From DASRHG01 sp035650655 (GTDB lineage Bacteria; Desulfobacterota; Binatia; DP-6), in assembly GCA_035650655.1 (NCBI GenBank), contig DASRHG010000076.1, positions 1 through 21,059 of the forward strand: a stretch of DNA of 21,059 nucleotides, in the 5' to 3' direction. Both the position numbers and the translations under genes were made by a program. Each line of letters starts with the position of its first letter. Position 1 is the first letter of the stretch. A model generated the notes under the pieces. That model made no database searches. It saw only the letters and a program-made list of their open reading frames with translations, and was not told the origin of the DNA. Shown here piece by piece: positions 1 through 7,134 of the stretch.

Positions 1-67
1 GAATCGTGGGCAGGTTCTTGCGCGAGATCACCTCCGCGCGGAAGTGCTGCATCTCGTGCTGGTCCAT
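1..67 (-). CDS. 5' end of a signalling gene, possibly an HDOD-domain protein (partial)
   Basis: Only the first 22 codons lie in the window; the gene runs off the left edge. The ATG at 67 follows the TAG of the response regulator with no spacer (TAGATG), so the two are almost surely translated from one message. The peptide begins MDQHEMQHF and reaches SRKNLPTI. A short helix followed by an arginine/lysine then LPT-I/L is how many HDOD domains (PF08668, output domains of bacterial signalling proteins) start, so HDOD is my best guess. With 22 residues this cannot be firm; a histidine kinase or another partner of the response regulator is equally possible. Confidence 0.5.
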   Translation of the reverse strand, partial: MDQHEMQHFRAEVISRKNLPTI

Positions 68-496
68 CTACCGCGTCCCTCCGTTGGTCGGGCAGAGCCG
101 GGCGACCTCGGCCAGGAACCGGCGAGGCTCGATCGGCTTCGTGCAGAAGGCCGTGCCGCCCGCCTTGCGCGCGTTCTCCTCCGCTTCCATCGGCAGACCC
201 GTGAAGACGAGGATCGGGACGTCCCGCGTGGCGGCCCGCCCGCGGATCGCCCGGGCCGTCGCGAAGCCGTCGACGCCCGGCATCGCCAGGTCGAGCACGA
301 CGAGCGCGGGGGTCACCTCCTCGAGCCGGGCGATCGCCTCGGCTCCCGAGCTCGCGCTCACCGTGCGATAGCCGGCGGCGCGGAGACTCGTCTCGCAAAT
401 GACACGGGTGTCGGGATGGTCGTCCACGACGAGCACGAGCGGCGCGTTCGCCGCCGCACCGGCTTGCGGCTCTGCTGTGTCCCGAGGAGGTGGCAT
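68..496 (-). CDS. Single-domain response regulator (CheY-like receiver)
   Basis: A 142-residue protein that is almost entirely one receiver domain after an 18-residue flexible leader. The phosphorylation site is complete: acidic pair D25/D26, phospho-acceptor D69 in a VVLDLAMPG loop, switch threonine T99 in ILVFTG and the invariant lysine K120 in TKP. No DNA-binding or enzymatic output domain follows, so it should act by protein contact, as CheY or Spo0F do. The neighbouring gene starts at the base after its stop codon, which suggests that the product of that gene is its partner. The ATG at 496 has no clear Shine-Dalgarno sequence. It is divergent from the SDR gene across about 115 bases. Confidence 0.9.
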   Translation of the reverse strand: MPPPRDTAEPQAGAAANAPLVLVVDDHPDTRVICETSLRAAGYRTVSASSGAEAIARLEEVTPALVVLDLAMPGVDGFATARAIRGRAATRDVPILVFTGLPMEAEENARKAGGTAFCTKPIEPRRFLAEVARLCPTNGGTR

Positions 497-557
497 CCCG
501 CAACCGTCGGTATCGGCGTCCGGCTCCCGGAACTTGAGTCCGCGCCGAAATCGGCCG

Positions 558-587
558 TTGACGCAGCGAGCGGCGCAGCGTTATAGC
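558..587 (+). promoter_or_regulatory. Sigma70-like promoter for the SDR-acyltransferase pair
   Basis: TTGACG at 558-563, then TTATAG at 581-586 after 17 bases, or TATAGC at 582-587 after 18. The predicted transcription start is near 594, leaving a leader of about 18 bases before the ATG at 612. An AT-rich hexamer is rare in this sequence, which makes this the best promoter match in the window. Confidence 0.55.
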
Positions 588-611
588 CGCCTCTCCACCG
601 TCCTCCCCGGC

Positions 612-1628
612 ATGGCGCGCAGACCGGACGAAGGTCCCGAGCACCTCTTCCACTTCGCGAAGGCCTACCCCGAGCCGGGCGCCATGCGGCCCCGCCGCGG
701 TGCCGAGCCGGGCGAGAAGCTCCTCATCACCGGGATCGCGGGCGGGCAGGGACGGCTCATCGCGCGCCGCGTGGCCGAGCTCTTCCAGATCGCGGGCGTC
801 GACCGCGCGCCGTGGGACGGCGCCCCGCCCGGTGTGAGCATGCACATCGTCGATCTCCGCAAGCGGAAGTTCGAGGACGTGTTTCGGACCGAGCGCCCCG
901 ACGCGGTCGTGCACCTCGCCTTCGTCCGGCACTTCCAGTCCTCGCCCGAGGTGCGGCACGAGGTGAACGTCCTCGGCACGAAGCGCGTCCTCGAATACGC
1001 CGCCGCGTACGGCGTGAAGCGGATCGTCGTCCTGTCGAGCGCGTACGTGTACGGGGCGCTGCCGGAGAACCCGTACTACGTGAACGAGGACTATCCGCTG
1101 AACGTGAGCCGCACGTATCCCGAGGTGCGCGATCTCGCCGAGGTCGACACGCTCGCGAGCGCGTTCCTCTGGCGGCGTCCGGAGATCACGACGGCGATCC
1201 TGCGGCCGGTGAACACGCTTGGCTACTACGTCCACAGCGCGATCGGACGCTACCTCCGCCAGCGCTACGTCCCGACGATCATGGGCTTCAACCCGATGAT
1301 GCAGTTCATCCACGAAGAGGACGTCGCCGAGGCGGTCGCGCTCGCGCTCCAGACGGGCGCGCACGGAATCTTCAACGTCGCGGGGCCCGGGGCCGTCCCG
1401 GTCAAGGTGGCGATCCACGAGACGGGCGGGACGCCCGTCCCCATCCCCGAGCCCATCGCGCGCGTCGTGTTCGGACGGCTCTTCCGGCTCGGCCTCTACC
1501 ACACGCCCCCGGGCGCGATGGACTTCCTCAAGTACCCCTGCACCGTCGACGGGCGCGCGTTCTGCGAGGCGACGGGATTCGTCCCGCTCTTCACGCTCGA
1601 AGACACGTTCGCGAGCGTGCGCCACTGA
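612..1628 (+). CDS. Atypical extended short-chain dehydrogenase/epimerase (NAD(P)-binding)
   Basis: A 338-residue extended SDR with an N-terminal Rossmann fold. The glycine-rich nucleotide loop GIAGGQG lies at residues 41-47 and a conserved VLSSAYVYG strand at 140-148. In the usual catalytic YxxxK the lysine is replaced: the sequence reads Y169-P-E-V-R173. The family uses that lysine to hold the cofactor ribose and lower the tyrosine pKa, so this is either a variant enzyme or a non-redox binding protein. The C-terminal part carries the substrate-domain pattern FNVAGPG. I chose the ATG at 612 because it lies just downstream of the promoter and about 35 residues before the Rossmann fold; the reading frame is open further upstream. 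Five bases separate it from the acyltransferase gene, so the two probably act on the same lipid or sugar-lipid. Substrate unknown. Confidence 0.85.
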   Translation: MARRPDEGPEHLFHFAKAYPEPGAMRPRRGAEPGEKLLITGIAGGQGRLIARRVAELFQIAGVDRAPWDGAPPGVSMHIVDLRKRKFEDVFRTERPDAVVHLAFVRHFQSSPEVRHEVNVLGTKRVLEYAAAYGVKRIVVLSSAYVYGALPENPYYVNEDYPLNVSRTYPEVRDLAEVDTLASAFLWRRPEITTAILRPVNTLGYYVHSAIGRYLRQRYVPTIMGFNPMMQFIHEEDVAEAVALALQTGAHGIFNVAGPGAVPVKVAIHETGGTPVPIPEPIARVVFGRLFRLGLYHTPPGAMDFLKYPCTVDGRAFCEATGFVPLFTLEDTFASVRH

Positions 1629-1633
1629 CCCCG

Positions 1634-2512
1634 ATGCTCGACTCCCTCGCGGCCCTCACCCGGGCGGCGACCGACGTCATGCCGGCCGCCATCCGCTCGC
1701 TCGAAGCCGAGATCGACGAGCGGATGCTCCGCATCCCGACGAAGCTCAACGCGTACGGATACGACGCGTGGGGCTTCCACCCCGACGTCGCGCGCCGCGC
1801 GCTCCTCGTGTGCGCGCTCCTCTACCGCCACTGGTTCCGGGTGGAGACGCGCGGGATCGGGAACCTCGTCCCCGGGCGCGTCCTCCTGATCGGCAACCAT
1901 GCCGGTCAGGTCGCGCTCGACGCCGCGATGATCGGCACGGCGACGTTCCTCGAAGCCGAGCCGCCGCGCATCGTGCGCGGGATGGGGGAGTTCTGGCTCC
2001 CGACCGTGCCGTTCGTGAACGAGCTCATGGTGCGCACGGGCTCGGTCGTCGGCACGCGAAAGAACTGCATCGACCTCCTGGAGAACGAGGAGGCGGTGAT
2101 CGCGTTCCCCGAGGGCATCCGCGGCATGAACAAGCTCATCTGGGAGCGCTACCGGCTCCAGGAGTTCGGTCACGGCTTCATGCGCCTCGCCCTCGAGACG
2201 GACACACCGATCGTTCCCGTCGCCGTCGTCGGCTCCGAGGAGCAGGCGCCGTCGATCGCGAACCTCCGCGGTCTCGGCCGGATGCTCGGCATGCCGGCCT
2301 TCCCGATCACGCTCACGTGGCCGTGGTGCGGCCTCCTCGGGATGGTGCCCCTCCCGGTCAAGTACCGCATCTACTTCGGCGAGCCGATGCGCTTCAGCGG
2401 CAACCCGACCGACGAGGACGAGGTGATCGCCGAGAAGGTCGAGCAGGTGCGGAGCCGGATCGCGGACATGCTCGCCGCCGGGCTCGCGGCGCGCCGCTCG
2501 CTCTTCTGGTAG
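1634..2512 (+). CDS. Lysophospholipid/diacylglycerol-type acyltransferase (LPLAT family)
   Basis: A 292-residue acyltransferase of the PlsC/LPLAT superfamily, which moves a fatty acyl group from acyl-CoA or acyl-ACP to a hydroxyl of a glycerolipid or related acceptor. Block I reads GNHAGQVALD (H89, D96), so histidine and aspartate are six residues apart. The classical NHx4D box has four; the longer spacing is that of the MGAT/DGAT-like subgroup. The glycerophosphate-binding block reads FPEGIRG at 158-164. A hydrophobic stretch around residues 54-68 could anchor it to the membrane. It begins five bases after the SDR stop and is certainly co-transcribed with it. Acceptor substrate cannot be told from sequence; triacylglycerol, wax ester or phospholipid synthesis are all possible. 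Confidence 0.88.
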   Translation: MLDSLAALTRAATDVMPAAIRSLEAEIDERMLRIPTKLNAYGYDAWGFHPDVARRALLVCALLYRHWFRVETRGIGNLVPGRVLLIGNHAGQVALDAAMIGTATFLEAEPPRIVRGMGEFWLPTVPFVNELMVRTGSVVGTRKNCIDLLENEEAVIAFPEGIRGMNKLIWERYRLQEFGHGFMRLALETDTPIVPVAVVGSEEQAPSIANLRGLGRMLGMPAFPITLTWPWCGLLGMVPLPVKYRIYFGEPMRFSGNPTDEDEVIAEKVEQVRSRIADMLAAGLAARRSLFW

Positions 2513-2556
2513 ACGGCGCGCGGTCCGACCGGCGAACACGTCGGGCGCCGCGTCGC

Positions 2557-2585
2557 TTGCCGCTCCTCCCGCCCGGCGCTAAAGG
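2557..2585 (+). promoter_or_regulatory. Weak promoter candidate before the MCC-type carboxyltransferase
   Basis: TTGCCG at 2557-2562 and TAAAGG at 2580-2585 with a 17-base spacer. The A-rich run TAAAGGGG is also placed to act as the ribosome binding site for the ATG at 2596, so the -10 reading is doubtful. If it is a promoter, the message would be nearly leaderless. Confidence 0.25.
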
Positions 2586-2595
2586 GGCGCGACCG

Positions 2596-4200
2596 ATGCG
2601 GCTTCCGACCCGCGTTCGCCCTTCGGATCCGGAGTTCCGCGCGAACGCCGCGCACATGGAGCAGCTCGTCGGGGAGCTGCGGGCGGCCCGCGCCCGCGCG
2701 GCGCTGGGCGGGCCGCCCGGGGCGCGCGCCCGCCACACCGCGCGCGGCAAGCTCCTCCCGCGCGAGCGCATCGAGCGGCTCCTCGACCCGGGCGCGCCCT
2801 TCCTCGAGCTCTCGCCGCTCGCCGCCCACGGCTGCTACGGCGACGAGGCCCCCGGCGCCGGCATCGTGACGGGCATCGGGCGGGTCGCCGGCCGGGAGGT
2901 CGTCGTCGTCGCGAACGACGCGACGGTGAAGGGCGGCACCTACTACCCGCTCACGGTGAAGAAGCACCTCCGCGCGCAGGAGATCGCGCTCGAGAACCGG
3001 CTCGCGTGCGCGTACCTCGTCGACTCCGGGGGTGCCTTCCTGCCGCTCCAGTCCGAGGTCTTCCCGGACCGCGAGCACTTCGGGCGCATCTTCTACAACC
3101 AGGCGCGCATGTCGGCCGCGGGCATCCCGCAGGTCGCGGTCGTGCTCGGCTCGTGCACCGCGGGCGGCGCCTACGTGCCCGCGATGTGCGACGAGGCCGT
3201 CATCGTGCGGGAGCAGGGCACGATCTTCCTCGGCGGGCCGCCGCTCGTGAAGGCGGCGACCGGCGAGGAGGTGACCGCCGAGGAGCTGGGCGGCGGGGAC
3301 GTCCACACGCGCGTCTCGGGCGTCGCCGACCACCTGGCGGAGGACGACGCCGACGCGCTCCGCATCGCGCGCGAGATCTTCGCCGCCATGCCCGCCCCGG
3401 CGAGGACCCCGCTCCCCCGCGAGCCCGTCGAGGCGCCGGCGTACGACCCCGCCGAGCTCTACGGGATCGTGTCGCGCGACCCGCGGCGCGCGACCGACGC
3501 GCACGAGGTGCTCGCGCGGCTCGTGGACGGGAGCCGCTTCCACGAGTTCAAGGCGCGCTACGGCCCGACGCTCGTCACCGGCTTCGCGCACCTCCACGGC
3601 TACCCCGTGGCGATCCTCGCGAACCAGGGCGTCCTCTTCTCCGAGTCCGCGCTCAAGGCGACCCACTTCATCGAGCTCGCGTGCGCCCGCGGCGTGCCGC
3701 TCCTCTTCCTCCAGAACATCACCGGCTTCATCGTCGGGAAGCAGGCCGAGCACGGCGGCATCGCCAAGGACGGCGCGAAGATGGTGAACGCGGTGGCGAA
3801 CGCCCGCGTGCCGAAGTTCACGGTCCTGATCGGCGCGTCCCACGGCGCGGGGAACTACGCCATGTGCGGCCGCGCGTACGGCCCGCGCCTCCTCTTCACC
3901 TGGCCCTCGTCCCGCATCTCGGTCATGGGCGGCGAGCAGGCGGCGCAGACGCTCCTCACGGTGAAGCTCCAGCAGCTCGCCGCGAGGGGAGAGACGATGA
4001 CGCCGGCCGAGCAGGAGGCGTTCGCCGCCCCGACGCGCGCGAAGTACGAGACCGAGGGGAGCCCCTACTACGCCACGGCGCGCCTCTGGGACGACGGCAT
4101 CCTCGACCCGCTCGAGACGCGCGACGCGCTCGGCCTCGGCATCGCCGCGGCGCTGAACGCCCCGATTCCCGCGACGACCTACGGCGTGTTCCGGATGTGA
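2596..4200 (+). CDS. mccB: Methylcrotonyl-CoA carboxylase-type carboxyltransferase (beta subunit)
   Basis: A 534-residue acyl-CoA carboxyltransferase, the usual length for MccB/LiuB. It transfers CO2 from biotin on the carrier protein to an acyl-CoA; the family substrate is 3-methylcrotonyl-CoA in leucine breakdown (cytosolic). The start SDPEFRANAAHM matches the family N-terminus. The N-terminal crotonase-like half has GGTYYPLTVKKH (113-124), LVDSGGAFLPLQ (141-152), FGRIFYNQARMSAAGIPQ and the oxyanion loop GSCTAGGAYVPAM (185-197). The C-terminal half has GASHGAGNYAMCGRAYGPR and WPSSRISVMGGEQAA (about 414-455). These are MCC-type rather than PCC-type signatures; geranyl-CoA carboxylase is the main alternative. 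Its BC and BCCP partners are not adjacent but 1.4 kb downstream, after two minus-strand genes and a SLOG-like gene. Seven bases separate its stop from a convergent gene, with no T-tailed terminator between. Confidence 0.92.
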   Translation: MRLPTRVRPSDPEFRANAAHMEQLVGELRAARARAALGGPPGARARHTARGKLLPRERIERLLDPGAPFLELSPLAAHGCYGDEAPGAGIVTGIGRVAGREVVVVANDATVKGGTYYPLTVKKHLRAQEIALENRLACAYLVDSGGAFLPLQSEVFPDREHFGRIFYNQARMSAAGIPQVAVVLGSCTAGGAYVPAMCDEAVIVREQGTIFLGGPPLVKAATGEEVTAEELGGGDVHTRVSGVADHLAEDDADALRIAREIFAAMPAPARTPLPREPVEAPAYDPAELYGIVSRDPRRATDAHEVLARLVDGSRFHEFKARYGPTLVTGFAHLHGYPVAILANQGVLFSESALKATHFIELACARGVPLLFLQNITGFIVGKQAEHGGIAKDGAKMVNAVANARVPKFTVLIGASHGAGNYAMCGRAYGPRLLFTWPSSRISVMGGEQAAQTLLTVKLQQLAARGETMTPAEQEAFAAPTRAKYETEGSPYYATARLWDDGILDPLETRDALGLGIAAALNAPIPATTYGVFRM

Positions 4201-4207
4201 GCCGCGC

Positions 4208-4390
4208 TCAGCGCCCGGGCCGCGTCCCGCCCGCGCCGCACTGGGGGCAGGTGTGCACCTCGTGCACGACGCCGCCGAGCGCCGGGTCGACGCGCGCCGC
4301 CTCCTCTGCGGTCGTCGGCGGCACCGCCTTGTCGGCGTGGTGGTTCATCGGCACGCGGCAGTGCGGGCAGATGAGCGGCGGCTCGGCCAT
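4208..4390 (-). CDS. Zinc-ribbon microprotein
   Basis: A 60-residue protein with two CxxC knuckles, C8-P-H-C11 and C48-P-Q-C51, separated by 36 residues, the layout of a small zinc ribbon. A PMNHHADK stretch after the first knuckle and a polar C-terminus complete it. I recognise the general CPHC...PMNHHADK pattern as a recurring small hypothetical protein, but its function is unknown to me. I chose the ATG at 4390 because it avoids overlapping the FMN reductase: that gene's TGA ends four bases upstream, so the two form one operon. A start at 4417 is also open. It may be a redox- or metal-responsive partner of the reductase. Confidence 0.65.
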   Translation of the reverse strand: MAEPPLICPHCRVPMNHHADKAVPPTTAEEAARVDPALGGVVHEVHTCPQCGAGGTRPGR

Positions 4391-4394
4391 CGCG

Positions 4395-4964
4395 TCACTC
4401 GAGGGCGACGTGCTCACGCCCGTAGCGGAGCGTCCGCGCCATCCACACGAGCTCCTTCAGGAACTTCTCGATCCGGGGCAGGTACGAGCGGTCCTTCAGC
4501 GTCCCCGCGGCGTCGAAGAGCGTCTGAACGTTCGCGAAGTAGACGTCCCAGAAGATCGCGGCCAGGCCGAGCTCGCGCAGCACCGGCAGGAGCGCCTGGA
4601 TGCCGCGCGCGCCGCCGAACGGCCCCGCCGACACGCCGACGATGCCCGCGGGCTTGTGGACGTATTCCTTGAGGCAGCTGTCGAGCACGTGCTTCAGGAG
4701 GCCGGAGTGGCTGTGGTTGTACTCCGGCGACACGATCACGAGGCCGTCCGCGCGCGTCATGCGTGCCGCGAACCCGGCGTCCTTGATCGCCTCGCCGGCG
4801 TCGTCGACGGGGAGCGGGAGGCTCGCGATGTCGATCATCTCCGTCTCGACGCCGGGACGCCGCGCGAGCTCGCCCGCCACGAGTCGCGCGACGGGGAGGC
4901 TCATCCGTCCCTGCCGCACCGTCCCGACGATGACCGGGATGAACAGCGGCCGTTCGCTCGCCAC
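4395..4964 (-). CDS. NAD(P)H-dependent FMN reductase (flavodoxin-like fold)
   Basis: A 189-residue member of the NADPH-dependent FMN reductase family (PF03358), which reduces FMN or quinone-like and azo substrates with NAD(P)H. The N-terminal beta strand and phosphate loop read PVIVGTVRQGRMS, where the family has a G-T/S-x-R-x-x-S turn that grips the FMN phosphate. The family signature SPEYNHSHSGLLKHVLD lies at about 79-95 and lines the flavin. SAGPFGGARG follows at about 112-121. Cytosolic, no signal peptide. It starts with GTG at 4964 (a GTAAGGCGG sequence upstream may serve as ribosome binding site) and is followed four bases later by the zinc-ribbon gene. It is divergent from the SLOG-like gene across 112 bases. 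Physiological substrate unknown. Confidence 0.9.
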   Translation of the reverse strand: MASERPLFIPVIVGTVRQGRMSLPVARLVAGELARRPGVETEMIDIASLPLPVDDAGEAIKDAGFAARMTRADGLVIVSPEYNHSHSGLLKHVLDSCLKEYVHKPAGIVGVSAGPFGGARGIQALLPVLRELGLAAIFWDVYFANVQTLFDAAGTLKDRSYLPRIEKFLKELVWMARTLRYGREHVALE

Positions 4965-5039
4965 GCGTCCGCCTTACTCGAAATCCCCTCCCCGCGCACG
5001 GGGGCGGCCCGAAAGCGCGGGGGCGCGCGCACCGAGGAC

Positions 5040-5068
5040 TTGAACCGGACCGCCCGGGCACCATAGGC
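5040..5068 (+). promoter_or_regulatory. Promoter candidate for the SLOG-BC-BCCP operon
   Basis: TTGAAC at 5040-5045 with ATAGGC at 5063-5068 (17-base spacer) or CATAGG one base earlier. The predicted transcription start falls about three bases before the ATG at 5077, so the message would be leaderless. No Shine-Dalgarno is seen there, which agrees with that reading. The match to consensus is modest. Confidence 0.35.
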
Positions 5069-5076
5069 TCCGCGCC

Positions 5077-5631
5077 ATGCGGATGCGACCGGAGGACTGC
5101 ACGCTGTTCAGCGGGGGCGCGAACGGCGCCGAGGCGGAGTTCGGCGCCGCCGCCGAGCGCTGGGGGGTCGAGGAGGTGAACTTCACCTTCGCCGGCCACC
5201 AGCCCGTTCGCCAGCGGGGCATCCGGGTCCTCACCTCGGCCGAGCTCAAGCAGGGCGACGTGAGCCTCGCGTACGCGAGCAAGCTCACGCACCGGAAGTA
5301 TCCGGACACGCCGCTCTTCCGCAAAGTGCTCCAGAGCATCTTCCACCAGGTGAACCACGGGCGCGAAATCTGGGTCGTCGGGAAGATCCAGCCCGACGAC
5401 ACGGTCGTCGGCGGCACCGGCATCGCCGCCGAGATCGCGAAGTTCTTCAACAAGCCGCTCTTCGTGTTCGACCAGGAGCGCAACGGCTGGTTCCGCTGGG
5501 CGGTCGACCGGTTCGAGGACGTGCGGGAGCCGGTGATCGGGCAGCCTCTCTTCACGGGGACGGGGACGCGGTTCCTCAAGGACAACGGGCGCGCGGCCGT
5601 CGCGGCGCTCTTCGCGCGGACGTTCGGGTAG
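5077..5631 (+). CDS. SLOG-like (LOG/DprA-type Rossmann) nucleotide-binding protein
   Basis: A 184-residue protein without an assigned function that I can name. Two glycine-rich motifs stand out: FSGGANGAEAEFG (residues 11-23) after the first strand, and VVGGTGIAAEIAKFFNKPLFVFDQ (roughly 109-132). A GG-N/A-x-G-A-E loop paired with a later GGTG loop and a following K-P-x-x-V strand is the layout of the SLOG superfamily, whose members bind nucleotides or NAD-related ligands and include LOG phosphoribohydrolases and DprA. The C-terminal part is rich in aromatic residues (NGWFRW). No membrane segment or signal peptide. It lies 14 bases upstream of the biotin carboxylase on the same strand, so it leads that operon. 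It may regulate or protect the carboxylase, or process a nucleotide cofactor. The fold call is mine by motif only. Confidence 0.7.
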   Translation: MRMRPEDCTLFSGGANGAEAEFGAAAERWGVEEVNFTFAGHQPVRQRGIRVLTSAELKQGDVSLAYASKLTHRKYPDTPLFRKVLQSIFHQVNHGREIWVVGKIQPDDTVVGGTGIAAEIAKFFNKPLFVFDQERNGWFRWAVDRFEDVREPVIGQPLFTGTGTRFLKDNGRAAVAALFARTFG

Positions 5632-5645
5632 CGGCGCCGGCGCGC

Positions 5646-7133
5646 ATGCGTCGCGTCCTCATCGCGAACCGCGGCGAGATCGCGGTCCGCATCGTCCGGG
5701 CGTGCCGGGCCGCCGGCGTCGAATCCGTCGCGGTCTACTCCGACGCCGACCGCGACGCGCCGCACGTCACCGCGGCCGACCGCGCCGTCCGGCTCGGCCC
5801 GCCCCCCGCGCGCGAGTCGTACCTGAACGTCGCCGCGCTGCTCGCGGCCGCCCGGACGTCCGGGGCGGACGCCGTGCATCCCGGCTACGGCTTCCTCGCC
5901 GAGAACGCGGGCTTCGCCCGCGCCGTCGCCGCGGCCGGGCTCACGTGGATCGGGCCGCCGGCCGACGTGATCGCGACGATGGGCGACAAGCTCGCGGCGC
6001 GCGCGGCCGCGGAGGCGGCCGGCGTCCCGCTCGTCCCCGGCGCCGCCGTGCCCGCCGGCGACGCGCGGGAGGCGGCGCGGCGCGCGCGCGCCCTCGGCTA
6101 TCCGGTGCTCGTGAAGGCCGCGGCCGGCGGCGGAGGCAAGGGGATGCGCACCGTCGCGGAGGAGGCCGAGCTGACGGACGCGCTCGCCGCCGCCGCGCGC
6201 GAGGCCACGTCCGCGTTCGCGGACGGCCGCGTTTACCTGGAGAAGCTCCTCGACCGCCCGCGCCACGTCGAGGTGCAGGTCTTCGGCGACGCCCACGGCG
6301 CGCTCGTCCACCTGGGGGAGCGCGAGTGCTCGATCCAGCGGCGGCATCAGAAGATCGTCGAGGAGACGCCCTGCCCCGCCGTCGACGCCGCGCTCCGCGA
6401 CCGCATGACCGCGGCGGCGCTCGCCGTCGCCCGCGGCGTCGGCTACACGAACGCCGGCACCGTCGAGTTCCTGCTCGACGCGGAGGGCCGCTTCTACTTC
6501 CTCGAGATGAACACGCGGCTCCAGGTGGAGCACCCGGTGACGGAGCTCGTCACCGGCGTCGACCTGGTCGCGACGCAGCTCCGCGTCGCCGTCGGCGAGC
6601 CGCTCGGGTTCGCACAGGGCGACGTGTGTGCACGCGGCCACGCGGTCGAGGTGCGGCTCTACGCCGAGGACCCGGCGGCGCATTTCATGCCGAGCGCCGG
6701 TCCGATCCTCGCGCTCCGCGAGCCGGCCGGGCCGGGCGTCCGCGTCGACTCGGGGATCGCCGCGGGCCTGACCGTCCCGATCGAGTACGACCCCCTGCTC
6801 GCGAAGCTCTCGGCCTGGGGCACCGACCGGGCGGCCGCGCTCGCGCGCCTCGCCGTCGCGCTCGAGGAGACCGCCGTCCTCGGGCCGACGACGAACCTCG
6901 CCTATCTCCAGGACGTGCTCGCGCATCCCGCGTTCCGCCGCGGTGACACCCACACCGGGTTCCTGGCCGAGCACCTCCCCGACTGGCGGCCGGCGCCGGC
7001 GGGGGCCCCGCTCGCCGCGCTCGTCGCCGCGCTCACGCTCGCACGGGCGAGCGGCCCCGCAGCCGACGGCGGCGGCGCGGCCGCGGCCGCGACGCCGTGG
7101 GACACGCTCGGCGCGTGGCGCCTCGGGAGATAG
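5646..7133 (+). CDS. accC: Biotin carboxylase subunit of the MCC-type acyl-CoA carboxylase
   Basis: A 495-residue ATP-grasp biotin carboxylase that uses ATP and bicarbonate to carboxylate biotin on the carrier protein. It opens with the family N-terminus RRVLIANRGEIAVRIVRACR. The ATP glycine loop KAAAGGGGKGMR lies at 157-168, HVEVQVFGD at 207-215, ECSIQRRHQK at 227-236 and the active-site segment FLEMNTRLQVEHPVTE at 285-300. The tail after residue 440 ends in TPWDTLGAWRLGR, which in fused MccA proteins sits just before the BT/biotinyl region; here a TAG follows and the rest is a second gene in another frame, one base on. It pairs by context with the carboxyltransferase at 2596-4200. It is slightly longer than the roughly 450-residue AccC because of this linker tail. 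Confidence 0.93.
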   Translation: MRRVLIANRGEIAVRIVRACRAAGVESVAVYSDADRDAPHVTAADRAVRLGPPPARESYLNVAALLAAARTSGADAVHPGYGFLAENAGFARAVAAAGLTWIGPPADVIATMGDKLAARAAAEAAGVPLVPGAAVPAGDAREAARRARALGYPVLVKAAAGGGGKGMRTVAEEAELTDALAAAAREATSAFADGRVYLEKLLDRPRHVEVQVFGDAHGALVHLGERECSIQRRHQKIVEETPCPAVDAALRDRMTAAALAVARGVGYTNAGTVEFLLDAEGRFYFLEMNTRLQVEHPVTELVTGVDLVATQLRVAVGEPLGFAQGDVCARGHAVEVRLYAEDPAAHFMPSAGPILALREPAGPGVRVDSGIAAGLTVPIEYDPLLAKLSAWGTDRAAALARLAVALEETAVLGPTTNLAYLQDVLAHPAFRRGDTHTGFLAEHLPDWRPAPAGAPLAALVAALTLARASGPAADGGGAAAAATPWDTLGAWRLGR

Positions 7134-7134
7134 C

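Noticed and set aside
399..611. A longer N-terminus for the SDR
   Set aside because: The frame is open but the residues overlap the divergent response regulator and its promoter region, and they do not look like an SDR. The ATG at 612 follows a good promoter.
4199..4260. Terminator between the MCC-type carboxyltransferase and the convergent zinc-ribbon gene
   Set aside because: The GC-rich sequence can fold weakly, but I found no stable stem followed by T residues.
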